In this document: positions 9,428-17,055 of the stretch, in pieces
Position numbering within the stretch: position 1 is the stretch's first letter
Layout: every line of letters starts with the position of its first letter
Assembly (NCBI RefSeq): GCF_001187535.1
Contig: NZ_LFIO01001078.1
Coordinates: forward strand, 37,958-101,957
Reading direction: 5' to 3'
Origin: Rhizobium ecuadorense
GTDB taxonomy: Bacteria; Pseudomonadota; Alphaproteobacteria; Rhizobiales; Rhizobiaceae
Length of the DNA stretch: 64,000 nt
Made by a program: the position numbers and the translations under genes
Notes under the pieces: generated by a model
Databases searched by the model: none
Seen by the model: the letters and a program-made list of their open reading frames with translations, nothing else
Told to the model about the DNA's origin: nothing

Positions 9428-9802
9428 ATGGAAGATTGGTTTAGCTATCTGATGAGCTGTTTTCATATGGCATTTCAAAATGCCGTTTTTTTTATGGCGA
9501 CTGTCCAAAAGGATCTATCCCTTCTCGACGTCAGGCAGTTCACAGCCCTTGTCCTCGGCATCGGCGGCGTCATTGTCATCCTGTTTGCAGCGCTGATCAG
9601 AACATCCTTGCGGTTGCGTCGCTCGGCATTCGCCATTCGCTCTCTGAACGATGATCTTGCCCAGGTCACGCAGGACCTCAATGTCGAGCGTGTCTGGCGC
9701 CTGGCGGGCGGAGACGGCACCGAACGGCCGAGTGCGGAGAGCTTGAAAGAACTTTACAGGATCCTGGCCAGACATCACGACGATGTAAGCTACATGGTGT
9801 GA
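9428..9802 (+). CDS. Small membrane protein of unknown function
   Basis: A 124-residue protein I do not recognise. The N-terminal 30 residues are mildly hydrophobic, a strong membrane helix follows (LVLGIGGVIVILFAALI, about residues 41-57), then a basic stop-transfer RTSLRLRR and a charged, helical cytoplasmic tail containing LNDDLAQVTQDLNVERVW that may form a coiled coil. GGAGGGC lies about 12 bases before the ATG. It diverges from the GH10-led operon, but no functional link can be shown. Confidence 0.65.
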   Translation: MEDWFSYLMSCFHMAFQNAVFFMATVQKDLSLLDVRQFTALVLGIGGVIVILFAALIRTSLRLRRSAFAIRSLNDDLAQVTQDLNVERVWRLAGGDGTERPSAESLKELYRILARHHDDVSYMV

Positions 9803-9812
9803 TCAGCTTATT

Positions 9813-9846
9813 GGAGCCGCTGCACACTTCCGAGCGACATGCATCA
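9813..9846. repeat. Partial RIME-like palindromic repeat
   Basis: On the minus strand the bases read as the left half of the A-type palindrome found complete at 15121-15167: a TGCATGTCGC arm, GGAAGTGTGCAGCGG and then divergence. It lies between two convergent genes and may serve as a bidirectional terminator-like structure. Confidence 0.5.
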
Positions 9847-10785
9847 ATGCGGATGTTCCGCATTTTCTGCCGGTGCCTCGGCATCGGCAGGCGTCGACAC
9901 CGGTGCCGGTTCCGTGCCGGCCTCGGCCGTGGGGTCCGGTGATGGAAGCCATGTTCTGTCGGAAAAATAGCGTCTTGTTCTTTTCTGCGGTCCCGAGGTC
10001 GCATCCAGCGACAGCGTGAAATTATAGCGCCCGGGATTGAGCACCTCTCGGGCGAAGTTGATGCTGGCTCCGAAGCCGTCTTCCTTGATGTCCCTCAGAT
10101 CCTTGATTGCGTTCAGCGTCTCGTGAAAATCGAGCCATTGCGGTTGCCGCAATATGGTTTCGAAGATTCGCAGAATGCCTGGATCGAGCTGGCCGTTTTG
10201 ATCCGTCTCGGGATTGATGATTTTCACTCGCATATTGTTGATCGCGCCGGCGGCGTCGCCGCGAACGATGACGAAGATGGAGTTCGGAAGCTGATCCTTC
10301 TCCCGCTTGCCGCCATGTTCGAAAAAGCATTCGAACGTATCGGCGTTAAAGCTCGCCGCCGCCCAATCGCTGGTTTCGATGCCGGCATCGCGCAGCGCCG
10401 CACACATGGCAGGCCCGGATATTCGCCATGTGCGCAGAAAAGTCGACGCAGTCTGTGCCGACGGCGGTTCGATGATATGCAAGGGAAGCTTGAAGGTGGC
10501 TGGCGGCGTCGGGCGGGGAAGGGCTTTGGGGGGAGGCGGCCTGACGTCAGGGGCAGAGAGATCGAAGCCAAAATAATGGCTCACCGTCTTCAAGTGTTTC
10601 ATATCGTTGGAAAGAAGCACCGTCCCCATCACCAGCGAGAGGGAGATCGTCAGCAGCAACCAGAAGACCACGGGAATCTTCGGTTTTCCCAATGGCTGTT
10701 TCGCATTTGCGGACGACGAATTATCGGGCAAGCTTGTCTTCTCCGGTGCGAGAAGGGTTTCGATCGGGCTGTCTAAATCCAGCAC
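9844..10785 (-). CDS. Membrane-anchored protein of unknown function
   Basis: About 313 residues, function not recognised; from memory it resembles a Rhizobiales family listed as DUF6030, which I could not verify. One membrane helix (VVFWLLLTISLSLVMGTVLL) lies near the N-terminus, followed by a proline-rich linker (PPPPKALPRPTPP), then a globular domain with a conserved-looking CAALRDAG and DTFECFFEHGG, and a P/A/E-rich C-terminal tail. The start is uncertain: the frame is open to 10887, but the upstream 34 codons look non-coding. I took the GTG at 10785. No neighbours suggest a pathway. Confidence 0.65.
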   Translation of the reverse strand: MLDLDSPIETLLAPEKTSLPDNSSSANAKQPLGKPKIPVVFWLLLTISLSLVMGTVLLSNDMKHLKTVSHYFGFDLSAPDVRPPPPKALPRPTPPATFKLPLHIIEPPSAQTASTFLRTWRISGPAMCAALRDAGIETSDWAAASFNADTFECFFEHGGKREKDQLPNSIFVIVRGDAAGAINNMRVKIINPETDQNGQLDPGILRIFETILRQPQWLDFHETLNAIKDLRDIKEDGFGASINFAREVLNPGRYNFTLSLDATSGPQKRTRRYFSDRTWLPSPDPTAEAGTEPAPVSTPADAEAPAENAEHPH

Positions 10786-11235
10786 TATACATTTATCCGT
10801 TAAATATCTTTGGCTTCGTGTCGGCAATTGGGTGCCTTTGTGCCGCACCGGATGGGCGCGGCAGCGTCGGCAAAGGCGCAGCGCCATTCGATCGGGAACC
10901 GCTCATGCAGCTGCGCAATATCGCAGCGACGGATCGCGGACGATGTCATTATTCGTTCCGTGAACAGTCCCGGCTGGTTTCATAATTTCGAGATATTGCT
11001 CTGTTTGTTATTGTGAGTTCGGTGACTTCATCGGATTGTTCCAGGTATTTACTGATGATCCATCCGATCGTTATTTTCCATTCGCCATTTTCTATGTATT
11101 GTCGCGCTCTGGTTTTGTTTTTAATTATAAAACCTCAGATTATATATCTTGTTATCCTTGCGGTTCGGCGGGTTTCATCAAATTTTCGACGTATTCTTGG
11201 ATAGGGTCTGCCGCGCAATGGCCGGGGGGAGGGAC
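10786..11235. other. Gene-free stretch upstream of methyltransferase gene
   Basis: No convincing gene was found in these 450 bases between a minus-strand and a plus-strand gene. The right half is AT-rich (about 11080-11200), as expected of a promoter region, but no clear hexamer pair was found. Confidence 0.4.
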
Positions 11236-11868
11236 ATGTCAGTCGAGCTAGATGCAACCACCTATGTTCACGCCAAACCGACAACCGCGCACTGCTACAT
11301 CTTGCCCGCCGTGCTCGACGTGCTGGAGAGCCATTTCGGCGGTTCTGCGAAAAACGACGTCTTTGATTTGGGATGTGGTACCGGCGGAGCGGCCGCTGCT
11401 CTTGCGCAGAAGGGTTATCATGTCGTTGGTGTCGATCCCTCCAGCGATGGTATTGCCAAGGCCAATATCAATTATCCCGAACTGCCGCTGCAAGTCGGCT
11501 CGGCCTATGACGATCTTTCCCGGGAATACGGCAGGTTCAATGCCGTCATAAGCCTGGGGGTGGTCGAGCATGTCTACGATCCGAGGGCATTCACCTCGAC
11601 GCTGTACGATCTTGTCAAGCCGGGTGGCGTCGCCGTGTTGTCGACCCCCTATCACGGTTATCTGAAGAACCTTGCGCTCGCGGTGATGGGGAAAATGGAC
11701 GATCACTTCATGCCGCTGACGGATCATGGGCATATCAAGTTCTGGTCGAAAAACACTCTGAGCACGCTGCTGCTGGATGCCGGCTTCGACAAGGTCCGTT
11801 TTGAATTTGTCGGAAGAATTCCCGTTTTGGCCAAGTCGATGATCGCCGTCGCTCAAAAATCTCTTTAG
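11236..11868 (+). CDS. SAM-dependent class I methyltransferase
   Basis: A soluble methyltransferase of 210 residues. Motif I is FDLGCGTGGAA near residues 40-50, motif II VVGVDPSSDG, and post-motif AVISLGVVEHVYDP followed by LYDLVKPGGVAVLSTPYHGY, which is the UbiG/Methyltransf_11-type fold. The frame is open to 11149, but GGGGGAGGG directly precedes ATG 11236, which is the chosen start. The substrate is unknown; a modified cell-surface sugar or a small metabolite are both possible. The final residues and stop codon are part of a tandem 18-base duplication that places a second in-frame KSL-stop just downstream. Confidence 0.82.
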   Translation: MSVELDATTYVHAKPTTAHCYILPAVLDVLESHFGGSAKNDVFDLGCGTGGAAAALAQKGYHVVGVDPSSDGIAKANINYPELPLQVGSAYDDLSREYGRFNAVISLGVVEHVYDPRAFTSTLYDLVKPGGVAVLSTPYHGYLKNLALAVMGKMDDHFMPLTDHGHIKFWSKNTLSTLLLDAGFDKVRFEFVGRIPVLAKSMIAVAQKSL

Positions 11869-11887
11869 AGCCCTAAATCTCTTTAGA
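11857..11887 (+). repeat. Short tandem direct repeat over stop codon
   Basis: The 13-base sequence AAATCTCTTTAGA occurs at 11857-11869 and again at 11875-11887, 18 bases apart, so the last codons and TAG stop of the methyltransferase gene are repeated in frame. Confidence 0.7.
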
Positions 11888-12116
11888 CGGCATCGGGGCG
11901 GCCCGCATTTGGAACAGCATTGCTCTGTGGATTTGCGCGCGCGAGTGCGATGCGGGTCCAATCCAAAGGCGGCCTCCGCTGCAATAATCCATAGGTTGTT
12001 TTTGCTATGCGCAGCGCGGAAAAAAATCCTTAAGAAATATTTACTTTTAGTTGCATTCTTGCTTAAACTCTCCATTATACGGCTCGGCATGCTGATAAAG
12101 TGGGAGACTTGTTCAC

Positions 12117-12542
12117 ATGAAGGCGAAATCCCCGAATTCGATCGACGTCTATGTTGGCAACCGCGTCAGGGTCCGGCGAAAGACGCTCGGGATGACCCAG
12201 CACGGCCTAGCCGAACTTCTGGGCATCACCTTCCAGCAGATCCAGAAATACGAAAAGGGGACGAACCGCATAGGCGCCAGCCGTCTTCAGCGCATATCCG
12301 AGATTCTTCGCGTGCCCATCGGCTTCTTCTTCGAGAACGGTGGTTCCGGACCGATCGAAGGCGAGACGAGCGAGTTGAACAGGTTTTTGTCCTCGAAAGA
12401 GGGGCTGGCGCTCAACAAGGCGTTCATCGCCATCGAGGATCCGAATATCAGGCAAAAACTGGTGGCATTGGCCAAAAGTCTGGCAGTTGCGGGGTTGTCC
12501 GACATCGACGGTGAGTTGCAGGATCCGGTTATCAACGGCTGA
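12117..12542 (+). CDS. XRE-family transcriptional regulator
   Basis: A 141-residue Cro/C1-type DNA-binding protein. The helix-turn-helix is clear at about residues 12-66: VGNRVRVRRKTLGMTQHGLA, then LLGITFQQIQKYEKGTNRIG and LQRISEILRVPIGFFFE. The C-terminal half is an alpha-helical extension of the kind found in many rhizobial paralogues. It precedes, in the same direction, a decayed regulator remnant and the YcaO/TfuA genes, so it may control them, but that is only positional inference. The upstream 250 bases carry the promoter and an AT-rich tract near 12020-12080. Confidence 0.88.
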   Translation: MKAKSPNSIDVYVGNRVRVRRKTLGMTQHGLAELLGITFQQIQKYEKGTNRIGASRLQRISEILRVPIGFFFENGGSGPIEGETSELNRFLSSKEGLALNKAFIAIEDPNIRQKLVALAKSLAVAGLSDIDGELQDPVING

Positions 12543-12551
12543 GGACGGAGC

Positions 12552-12740
12552 GTGCTTCACCTGCAGAGATTCGGCGATCTGCGGTTGATCGAGACGAGCG
12601 GCGACCCAGTCCGCTCTCCGATCAAGGGGCTGTTGACGATGGCCCATATCTATGCCTGAGCAGTGAACTCAGCCATTATGGGTTGGCTCAGTTTCTGCGG
12701 AGCGACGTCAAAGCTGAGGGCGGAATATTCAATGGCGAAA
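12552..12740 (+). pseudogene. Remnant of a BTAD/SARP-type regulator N-terminus
   Basis: A 35-codon frame beginning GTG at 12552 reads LQRFGDLRLIETSGDP and GLLTMAHIYA before a TGA at 12657, and a second frame continues with LSSELSHYGLAQFLRSDV. Together they resemble the winged-helix start of BTAD-domain activators (pattern FGxLxLxxxxGxPV...ALLAYLA...LAxLLWxD) broken by a frameshift, and a third frame then gives SMAKMG where NLRK-like sequence would be expected. I read this as a truncated, frameshifted gene. GGACGGAG precedes the GTG. Alternatively it is a short leader peptide. Confidence 0.4.
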
Positions 12741-14065
12741 ATGGGCATTGTGGGGATAGCTGGCGGGGCGGAGGCGCTCGCTGCCGCCTGGTCGGCGCCG
12801 CTCTGCCTTGCGGCGGCCTCAGCGACAGCCGAGGCGTCATTCTGACGCGCCGGGTCCACTATTCCGACAGGATCATATCGCCGGGGGAAACTCTTTCCCG
12901 CGTCGAACCTTTTTTGGCCAGCTTCGGCATCACCAGGGTTGCGCGACATACCGGATTGGACGACATCGGAATCCCTGTCTGGTGCGCCTATGCCCCGAAT
13001 TCGCGGTCGATCGTGATTGCTCAGGGGAAGGGCCTGACCGATCTGGACGCCAAGGTATCCGCAATCATGGAGGCGCTCGAACGAGCCGTCGCCGGCGAAC
13101 CCTTCGTCAAGCGCGTCCACGGTTCCTCTGCCCGCCTGCAGGCACAGGGCTGCCAGGCCGACAGATTGAGCTGCCTGACCGCCGTTCATAAACCCGATCT
13201 CGGGCCGGATGACGAGACCGAATGGGTTGCCGGCGTCAATATCCTCAGCGGCGAAGAGATCCACATTCCCTTCGAGGCGGTGGTGCTCGACCGGACGCGT
13301 GACACGCGATACTGGATGTCCTCGGATGGCCTGGCTTCGGGAAACAGTGCCGAGGAAGCAATCTTTCATGGCGTGCTGGAGCGTATCGAGCGTGACGCTC
13401 ATGTGCTGTGGCAGGTGGGCGGAGAGGCCGATCGTTATGCCGGCTGCGTCGATCCCCGCGGCTTTGAGGACGACGCCCTCAACGGGCTGATCGACAAGAT
13501 CGAAGCATCGGGATTGGCGCTCAGGCTGTTCGATATCACCAGCGACATCGCAATCCCCTGTTTCACCGCCATGCTGGGGCCCGGGGAGCTAATTCCAGGC
13601 TCCAGGCATCCTTATGCGGACAGGGACATTCGACTCGTCGAGGTGACCGGCGGTACCGGGGCGCATCCGTCCCCCGTCCGCGCGGCCATTCGCGCGGTGA
13701 CGGAAGCCGTGCAATCCCGGCTGACCTATATCAGCGGCGCCAGGGACGATATTTCTCCTGCAACTTTCTCGAGATCCCTCCCGCCACTGATGCGGCGGGC
13801 CTTCGATGCGGTTGCCGCACCGCCTGCCGCCCTCTGCGGTGACGGCGCGGCAGGATATCGGCCACAGGATCTGACGCAGTTGCTGCAGCATGTGCTTGAC
13901 GCTCTCAGCAACCGAGGGATTAATTCGGTCATCCGGGTTCACCTCAGCGACGACACGCTTCCCTTCAGCGTCGTCAAGGTGGTTATCCCCGAACTCGAAA
14001 ATCCCGAGGGGGAGCGCGCCCGGCGATTTGGAACAAGGGCTCTGGCCAAGGCGATCGGGTTTTGA
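12683..14065 (+). CDS. YcaO-domain protein, TfuA-associated
   Basis: A YcaO-superfamily enzyme, which uses ATP to activate backbone amides; TfuA-partnered members are tied to thioamide formation or to trifolitoxin-type peptide modification. Homology begins near RVHYSDRIISPGETL and continues through GLTDLDAKVSAIMEALERAV, the helix that holds nucleotide and metal ligands, and ATTFSRSLP-like segments to the C-terminus. No ATG or GTG start lies near the expected N-terminus; the frame opens at TTG 12683, which would add about 50 residues encoded by the decayed upstream gene. The true start is therefore uncertain. Its stop overlaps the tfuA start as TTGA. Confidence 0.85.
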   Translation: MAQFLRSDVKAEGGIFNGENGHCGDSWRGGGARCRLVGAALPCGGLSDSRGVILTRRVHYSDRIISPGETLSRVEPFLASFGITRVARHTGLDDIGIPVWCAYAPNSRSIVIAQGKGLTDLDAKVSAIMEALERAVAGEPFVKRVHGSSARLQAQGCQADRLSCLTAVHKPDLGPDDETEWVAGVNILSGEEIHIPFEAVVLDRTRDTRYWMSSDGLASGNSAEEAIFHGVLERIERDAHVLWQVGGEADRYAGCVDPRGFEDDALNGLIDKIEASGLALRLFDITSDIAIPCFTAMLGPGELIPGSRHPYADRDIRLVEVTGGTGAHPSPVRAAIRAVTEAVQSRLTYISGARDDISPATFSRSLPPLMRRAFDAVAAPPAALCGDGAAGYRPQDLTQLLQHVLDALSNRGINSVIRVHLSDDTLPFSVVKVVIPELENPEGERARRFGTRALAKAIGF

Positions 14066-14769
14066 AGATCATTTTCGCAGGTCCCAGTCTTCCCGATGCG
14101 GCATCGCTTGCCGGCGAGGCAATACGCGTCCTGCCGCCTGCCATGCAGGGCGACGTCCTGGCTCAGGTGGAGCAGGGCGCCAATGTCATCGGCCTGATCG
14201 ACGGCGGCTTCGAATATGCCGCACCGGTCTGGCACAAGGAAATTCTCCATGCTCTCTCGCTTGGCGTGGCCGTTCTCGGGGCCGCAAGCATGGGCGCCTT
14301 GCGGGCCGCGGAATGTCATCCTTTCGGGATGATCGGGCTCGGCCGCATTTTCGAGGACTATCGCAGCGGCCGGCTGGTCGACGATGCCGCCGTCGCACTC
14401 ATGCATGCGCCGAGCGCGCTGGGCAGCAAGCCGCTGACGATACCGCTCGTCAATGTCAGCGCCACGCTGGATGCGATGGAGGATAGGGGACTGCTGGCAG
14501 GTGGGTTGCGCCAGGTGCTCGAAGATGCGGCAAACGCGATCTTCTTCAAGAAGCGGACGTGGCGGGCGATCGTCGAACAATGTGCTGACATAGCCGAGCC
14601 GGATCCTCCGCAGCTGCTGGCGGCGCTTCTTTCGAATTCCGTCGATCAAAAACGCCTTGATGCCCTGGAATTGCTGAAAGCCCTACAGGACGCCCGTGAC
14701 ATCCGCTCGAACGCCGATCTGCCCTGGAAACTGCACGCAACCGCGTTCCGTACCCGTCCTGCATTGTAA
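14062..14769 (+). CDS. tfuA: TfuA-like core domain protein
   Basis: A 235-residue TfuA-family protein. The family was named for a gene required for trifolitoxin production in Rhizobium; in other organisms TfuA partners YcaO in thioamide installation, probably by delivering sulfide. Recognised by IIFAGPSLP at the N-terminus, GVAVLGAASMGALRAAEC in the middle and GLGRIFEDYRSGRLVDDAAV. It starts with TTG at 14062, overlapping the YcaO stop by four bases, a strong sign of coupled translation and joint function. No obvious precursor peptide gene lies between or immediately after the pair. Confidence 0.88.
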   Translation: MKIIFAGPSLPDAASLAGEAIRVLPPAMQGDVLAQVEQGANVIGLIDGGFEYAAPVWHKEILHALSLGVAVLGAASMGALRAAECHPFGMIGLGRIFEDYRSGRLVDDAAVALMHAPSALGSKPLTIPLVNVSATLDAMEDRGLLAGGLRQVLEDAANAIFFKKRTWRAIVEQCADIAEPDPPQLLAALLSNSVDQKRLDALELLKALQDARDIRSNADLPWKLHATAFRTRPAL

Positions 14770-14871
14770 ATCGAAGACGGCAATTTTCACCAAGGGTTGT
14801 GTCACGCTTTTTTCACGGGCTCGACCCCCTCTGCGCGCGTATCATGCCTTCAATTCGTTGGAGAAATGGTC

Positions 14872-15120
14872 ATGGGCGTGACATCGATTGCCAAGGTAAG
14901 TGCAGGGCAAGGGGCAGAAGACGGTCTGAATGAACTCATCGCGCTGGCGCGGATGATCGCCTACGCGCGACAGGTCGCTCAGGATGTCAAATTGCAGTTC
15001 GCGACGAATTGCCTCGATCTGGCGCTCGAGGCCGTGAAGCAGGAGGTGGGGGAGGGTTTGACCAGTGAACTGGCTGAATTGGGCTCGCCGGTTCCGCAAG
15101 TGAGCGTGAGCCGTCACTAA
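14872..15120 (+). CDS. Small conserved-looking protein downstream of tfuA
   Basis: An 82-residue, mostly helical, mildly acidic protein with the core LARMIAYARQVAQDVKLQ and CLDLALEAVKQEV. I do not recognise the family, though short helical proteins of this kind are frequent in rhizobia. ATG 14872 was preferred over ATG 14866 because GGAG then sits 8 bases upstream. It lies 102 bases after tfuA on the same strand, so it could be the target peptide or an accessory protein of the YcaO/TfuA module, or be unrelated. The C-terminal tail ELGSPVPQVSVSRH has no Cys. Confidence 0.65.
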   Translation: MGVTSIAKVSAGQGAEDGLNELIALARMIAYARQVAQDVKLQFATNCLDLALEAVKQEVGEGLTSELAELGSPVPQVSVSRH

Positions 15121-15345
15121 TGCATGTCGCCGGGAAGTGTGCAGCGGTTCCGGGATAACGACATGCATCAAAACAAAGGGCCAAAGCGCGTCGCATGAAT
15201 CAAATCTGATGCGACGCGCTTTAGAGCGGTTCTGCGCGTCCGTGAAAAGTTGAACTGCTCTGATGCATGCCGCCCGGAAGTGTGCAGCGTTCCGGGCGAC
15301 ATGCAAAAACAAGGGACTATAACGCGCGTCGCTGGGCACAATGCG
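15121..15345. repeat. RIME-like composite palindromic repeat (one and a half copies)
   Basis: Two palindromic modules are visible. Module A (15121-15167) has TGCATGTCGC and CGACATGCA arms around a GGAAGTGTGCAGCGG core; module B (15184-15222) pairs AAAGCGCGTCGCAT with ATGCGACGCGCTTT. A second A module follows at 15264-15304 with a degenerate B-like tail. The same modules recur at 9813, 27783, 47468, 52495 and 62396, which fits the Rhizobium intergenic mosaic elements. Confidence 0.8.
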
Positions 15346-15638
15346 TCGGCTTTATGGACGTGGCACTCGCGGGACCATTCGATCCCATCGCGCGGGAGAT
15401 AACGGGCTGAAACTGATGCCCGAGCGTTGGTAAATCCATCTTAGTTGCGGCTTGGAGAAGCCCGGCTCGCTGCGGGCCGCGGATGGTCGGCGCGCTATTC
15501 AGGGTCTGCTGGAAACGACCCTGAATGGAAACGAAGGGTAACCGATCTCCCCGACGTTGCTTCCGGAAAGGGAAGCGGCGCGATCTCGCGTTCACAGATC
15601 GTCTGCGCGATCGGCCGATCGGCGGCCGATCCATGGTC
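15346..15638. other. Gene-free stretch with several short hairpins
   Basis: No convincing gene. A perfect 9-base inverted repeat, TTCAGGGTC (15498-15506) and GACCCTGAA (15517-15525), is present, with further GC-rich self-complementary segments near 15570-15630. A small structured RNA is possible but not shown. Confidence 0.3.
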
Positions 15639-15845
15639 TCAGTGGGTCAAATTGCGCTTCTGGGCCAGCAGTAAAATGTAGTCGTCGGCAATGTCTGCGA
15701 TGGCCATTGCGACTTCCGCCGGATCGCACCCCTCGACCTTCGTATTTGCAATGAACTGATAAACCGCCTTTTCGATCTGCTTCCGGCAGATCATCACGCG
15801 TTCATCATAACCAAATTCCGGAATATGCGATGCTATATCACTCAT
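15639..15845 (-). CDS. Small protein of unknown function
   Basis: A 68-residue acidic, helical protein with VMICRKQIEKAVYQFIANT and DPAEVAMAIADIADDYILLL. It reads like a real coding sequence with hydrophobic periodicity. The start at ATG 15845 follows GGGAGCC by about 8 bases; the frame is open to 15905. The gene stands alone on the minus strand between repeats. I do not know its function. Confidence 0.65.
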   Translation of the reverse strand: MSDIASHIPEFGYDERVMICRKQIEKAVYQFIANTKVEGCDPAEVAMAIADIADDYILLLAQKRNLTH

Positions 15846-15905
15846 CAGGTCGGCTCCCTCACTACTTACAGTGACCATGACACAAATTATAAGTTGAGCA
15901 AGCAA

Positions 15906-16846
15906 ATGCTTTATGAAGGGTTAATTCCCTGCCGAGGTGCGACCATTTCGACACAGGTGTGGCAAATCGTAAGACGCCTTTGGCGTGTTGAACGGGACGG
16001 GCTCGAAAAGGGCGGCTGTTTCGCGTCGAAAGAATCGCCAACGCCGCTGGCGCCCCGGCTTGGCGCCGGTATCTCGGTCGGATATGCCGGAACCCCGTGC
16101 CTGAGGGTAAAACGGACGAGCCGGCTGCTGCCGAGTGAAGCGGCGGAACTGCGCCGTGCCTAGGGTCTAACCATCTGATTTAGCAATATATTGCACCATC
16201 ATACATCTCCGCTGCCGTCATTCGGCGGTCCTAAGCTGCACCGGCATCGCTCCTGTGCGTGGTCATCTCCATGACTGTCGAGTCATCGCTTGTGATCCCT
16301 CGTCGGGATGCTCGACAGGTTGCCGGGCGTCTGAAACCCGAGGTGGGGAAGAGGCTTCAACTGATTTTTTGCCCTCTTGGAAAACTTGAACCGAGGTCGG
16401 CGGCAATTAAAGGCAGAATAACCTGCGGCTGATAACCGGTGTTGTGAAGAAAATTTTTATCAAAAGGTTAAATAATAAGTTTCAGATGGAGGTTGTATTT
16501 AAATATCAATTAAAAGATGACATGAATTCTATATGCATATAATCACTGGATGTGCTGTCTTATGGTTATCGCGCGTTATTATTGTCTATCATGCCCAGAG
16601 ATCAACTGTATGACATCGGCTGTTGGCAAGATTTTAAGGCATTCATGAATATCATCTTTGCACTTGAAATATAGATTATGATGTTGCTGGGGCGAGCGGC
16701 GGGAGGTCCTGTCCGTTGGAAAATGCGAGCTTGTCTCGTGAGGCCGATCTCTGCCCAGGCGATATTACTATTCGAGCAATATTTTCCATGTCGAGACAAA
16801 AGACAACGGCAATCGCATTTCCGGCGAACCGCGGGGAAGAAAAGCA
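15906..16846. other. Gene-free stretch, AT-rich on the right
   Basis: No frame in these 940 bases has the look of a gene. The left part is GC-rich with scattered short inverted repeats (for example near 16045-16075), and the right part from about 16440 is unusually AT-rich for this genome, with runs such as AAATTTTTATCAAAAGG. The base composition suggests acquired DNA or a decayed locus. Confidence 0.35.
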
Positions 16847-16877
16847 GAGGACCCGCCGGGGTGGGTGACGGGTCCTC
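16847..16877 (-). terminator. Rho-independent terminator-like hairpin
   Basis: Read on the minus strand, GAGGACCCG and CGGGTCCTC form a perfect 9-base stem with a 13-base loop, followed by TGCTTTTCTT. It lies about 180 bases beyond the stop of the last gene of the minus-strand glycan operon (17056), where its terminator is expected. Confidence 0.6.
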
Positions 16878-17055
16878 CAGTAGAAACGCTTGCACAGTGC
16901 GTGGATATAATTGCAGGTAAATCGTGTATTGTCACACGTCATTATTGATGATGATGGTTTTTTCACCGGTTTCATTGATTTTTACTTATTGTTATTCTGG
17001 CGAAATATCGCATTTCCAGTGTTCTAGCGAGATATTGACCGGTTGGTCGCCAGCA

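Noticed and set aside
15346..15638. A structured small RNA suggested by several hairpins
   Set aside because: There is a clean 9-base inverted repeat but no promoter, no T-run terminator and no similarity to a known RNA family, so it was kept as a gene-free note only.
15825..16163. A possible 112-residue plus-strand protein next to the small gene at 15639-15845
   Set aside because: No ribosome-binding site, no domain or hydrophobic pattern, and it begins inside the promoter region of the divergent small gene.
16602..16895. A short minus-strand frame around the terminator hairpin downstream of the last GT2 gene
   Set aside because: It spans the hairpin, has no ribosome site or domain, and its two overlapping alternatives are no better.
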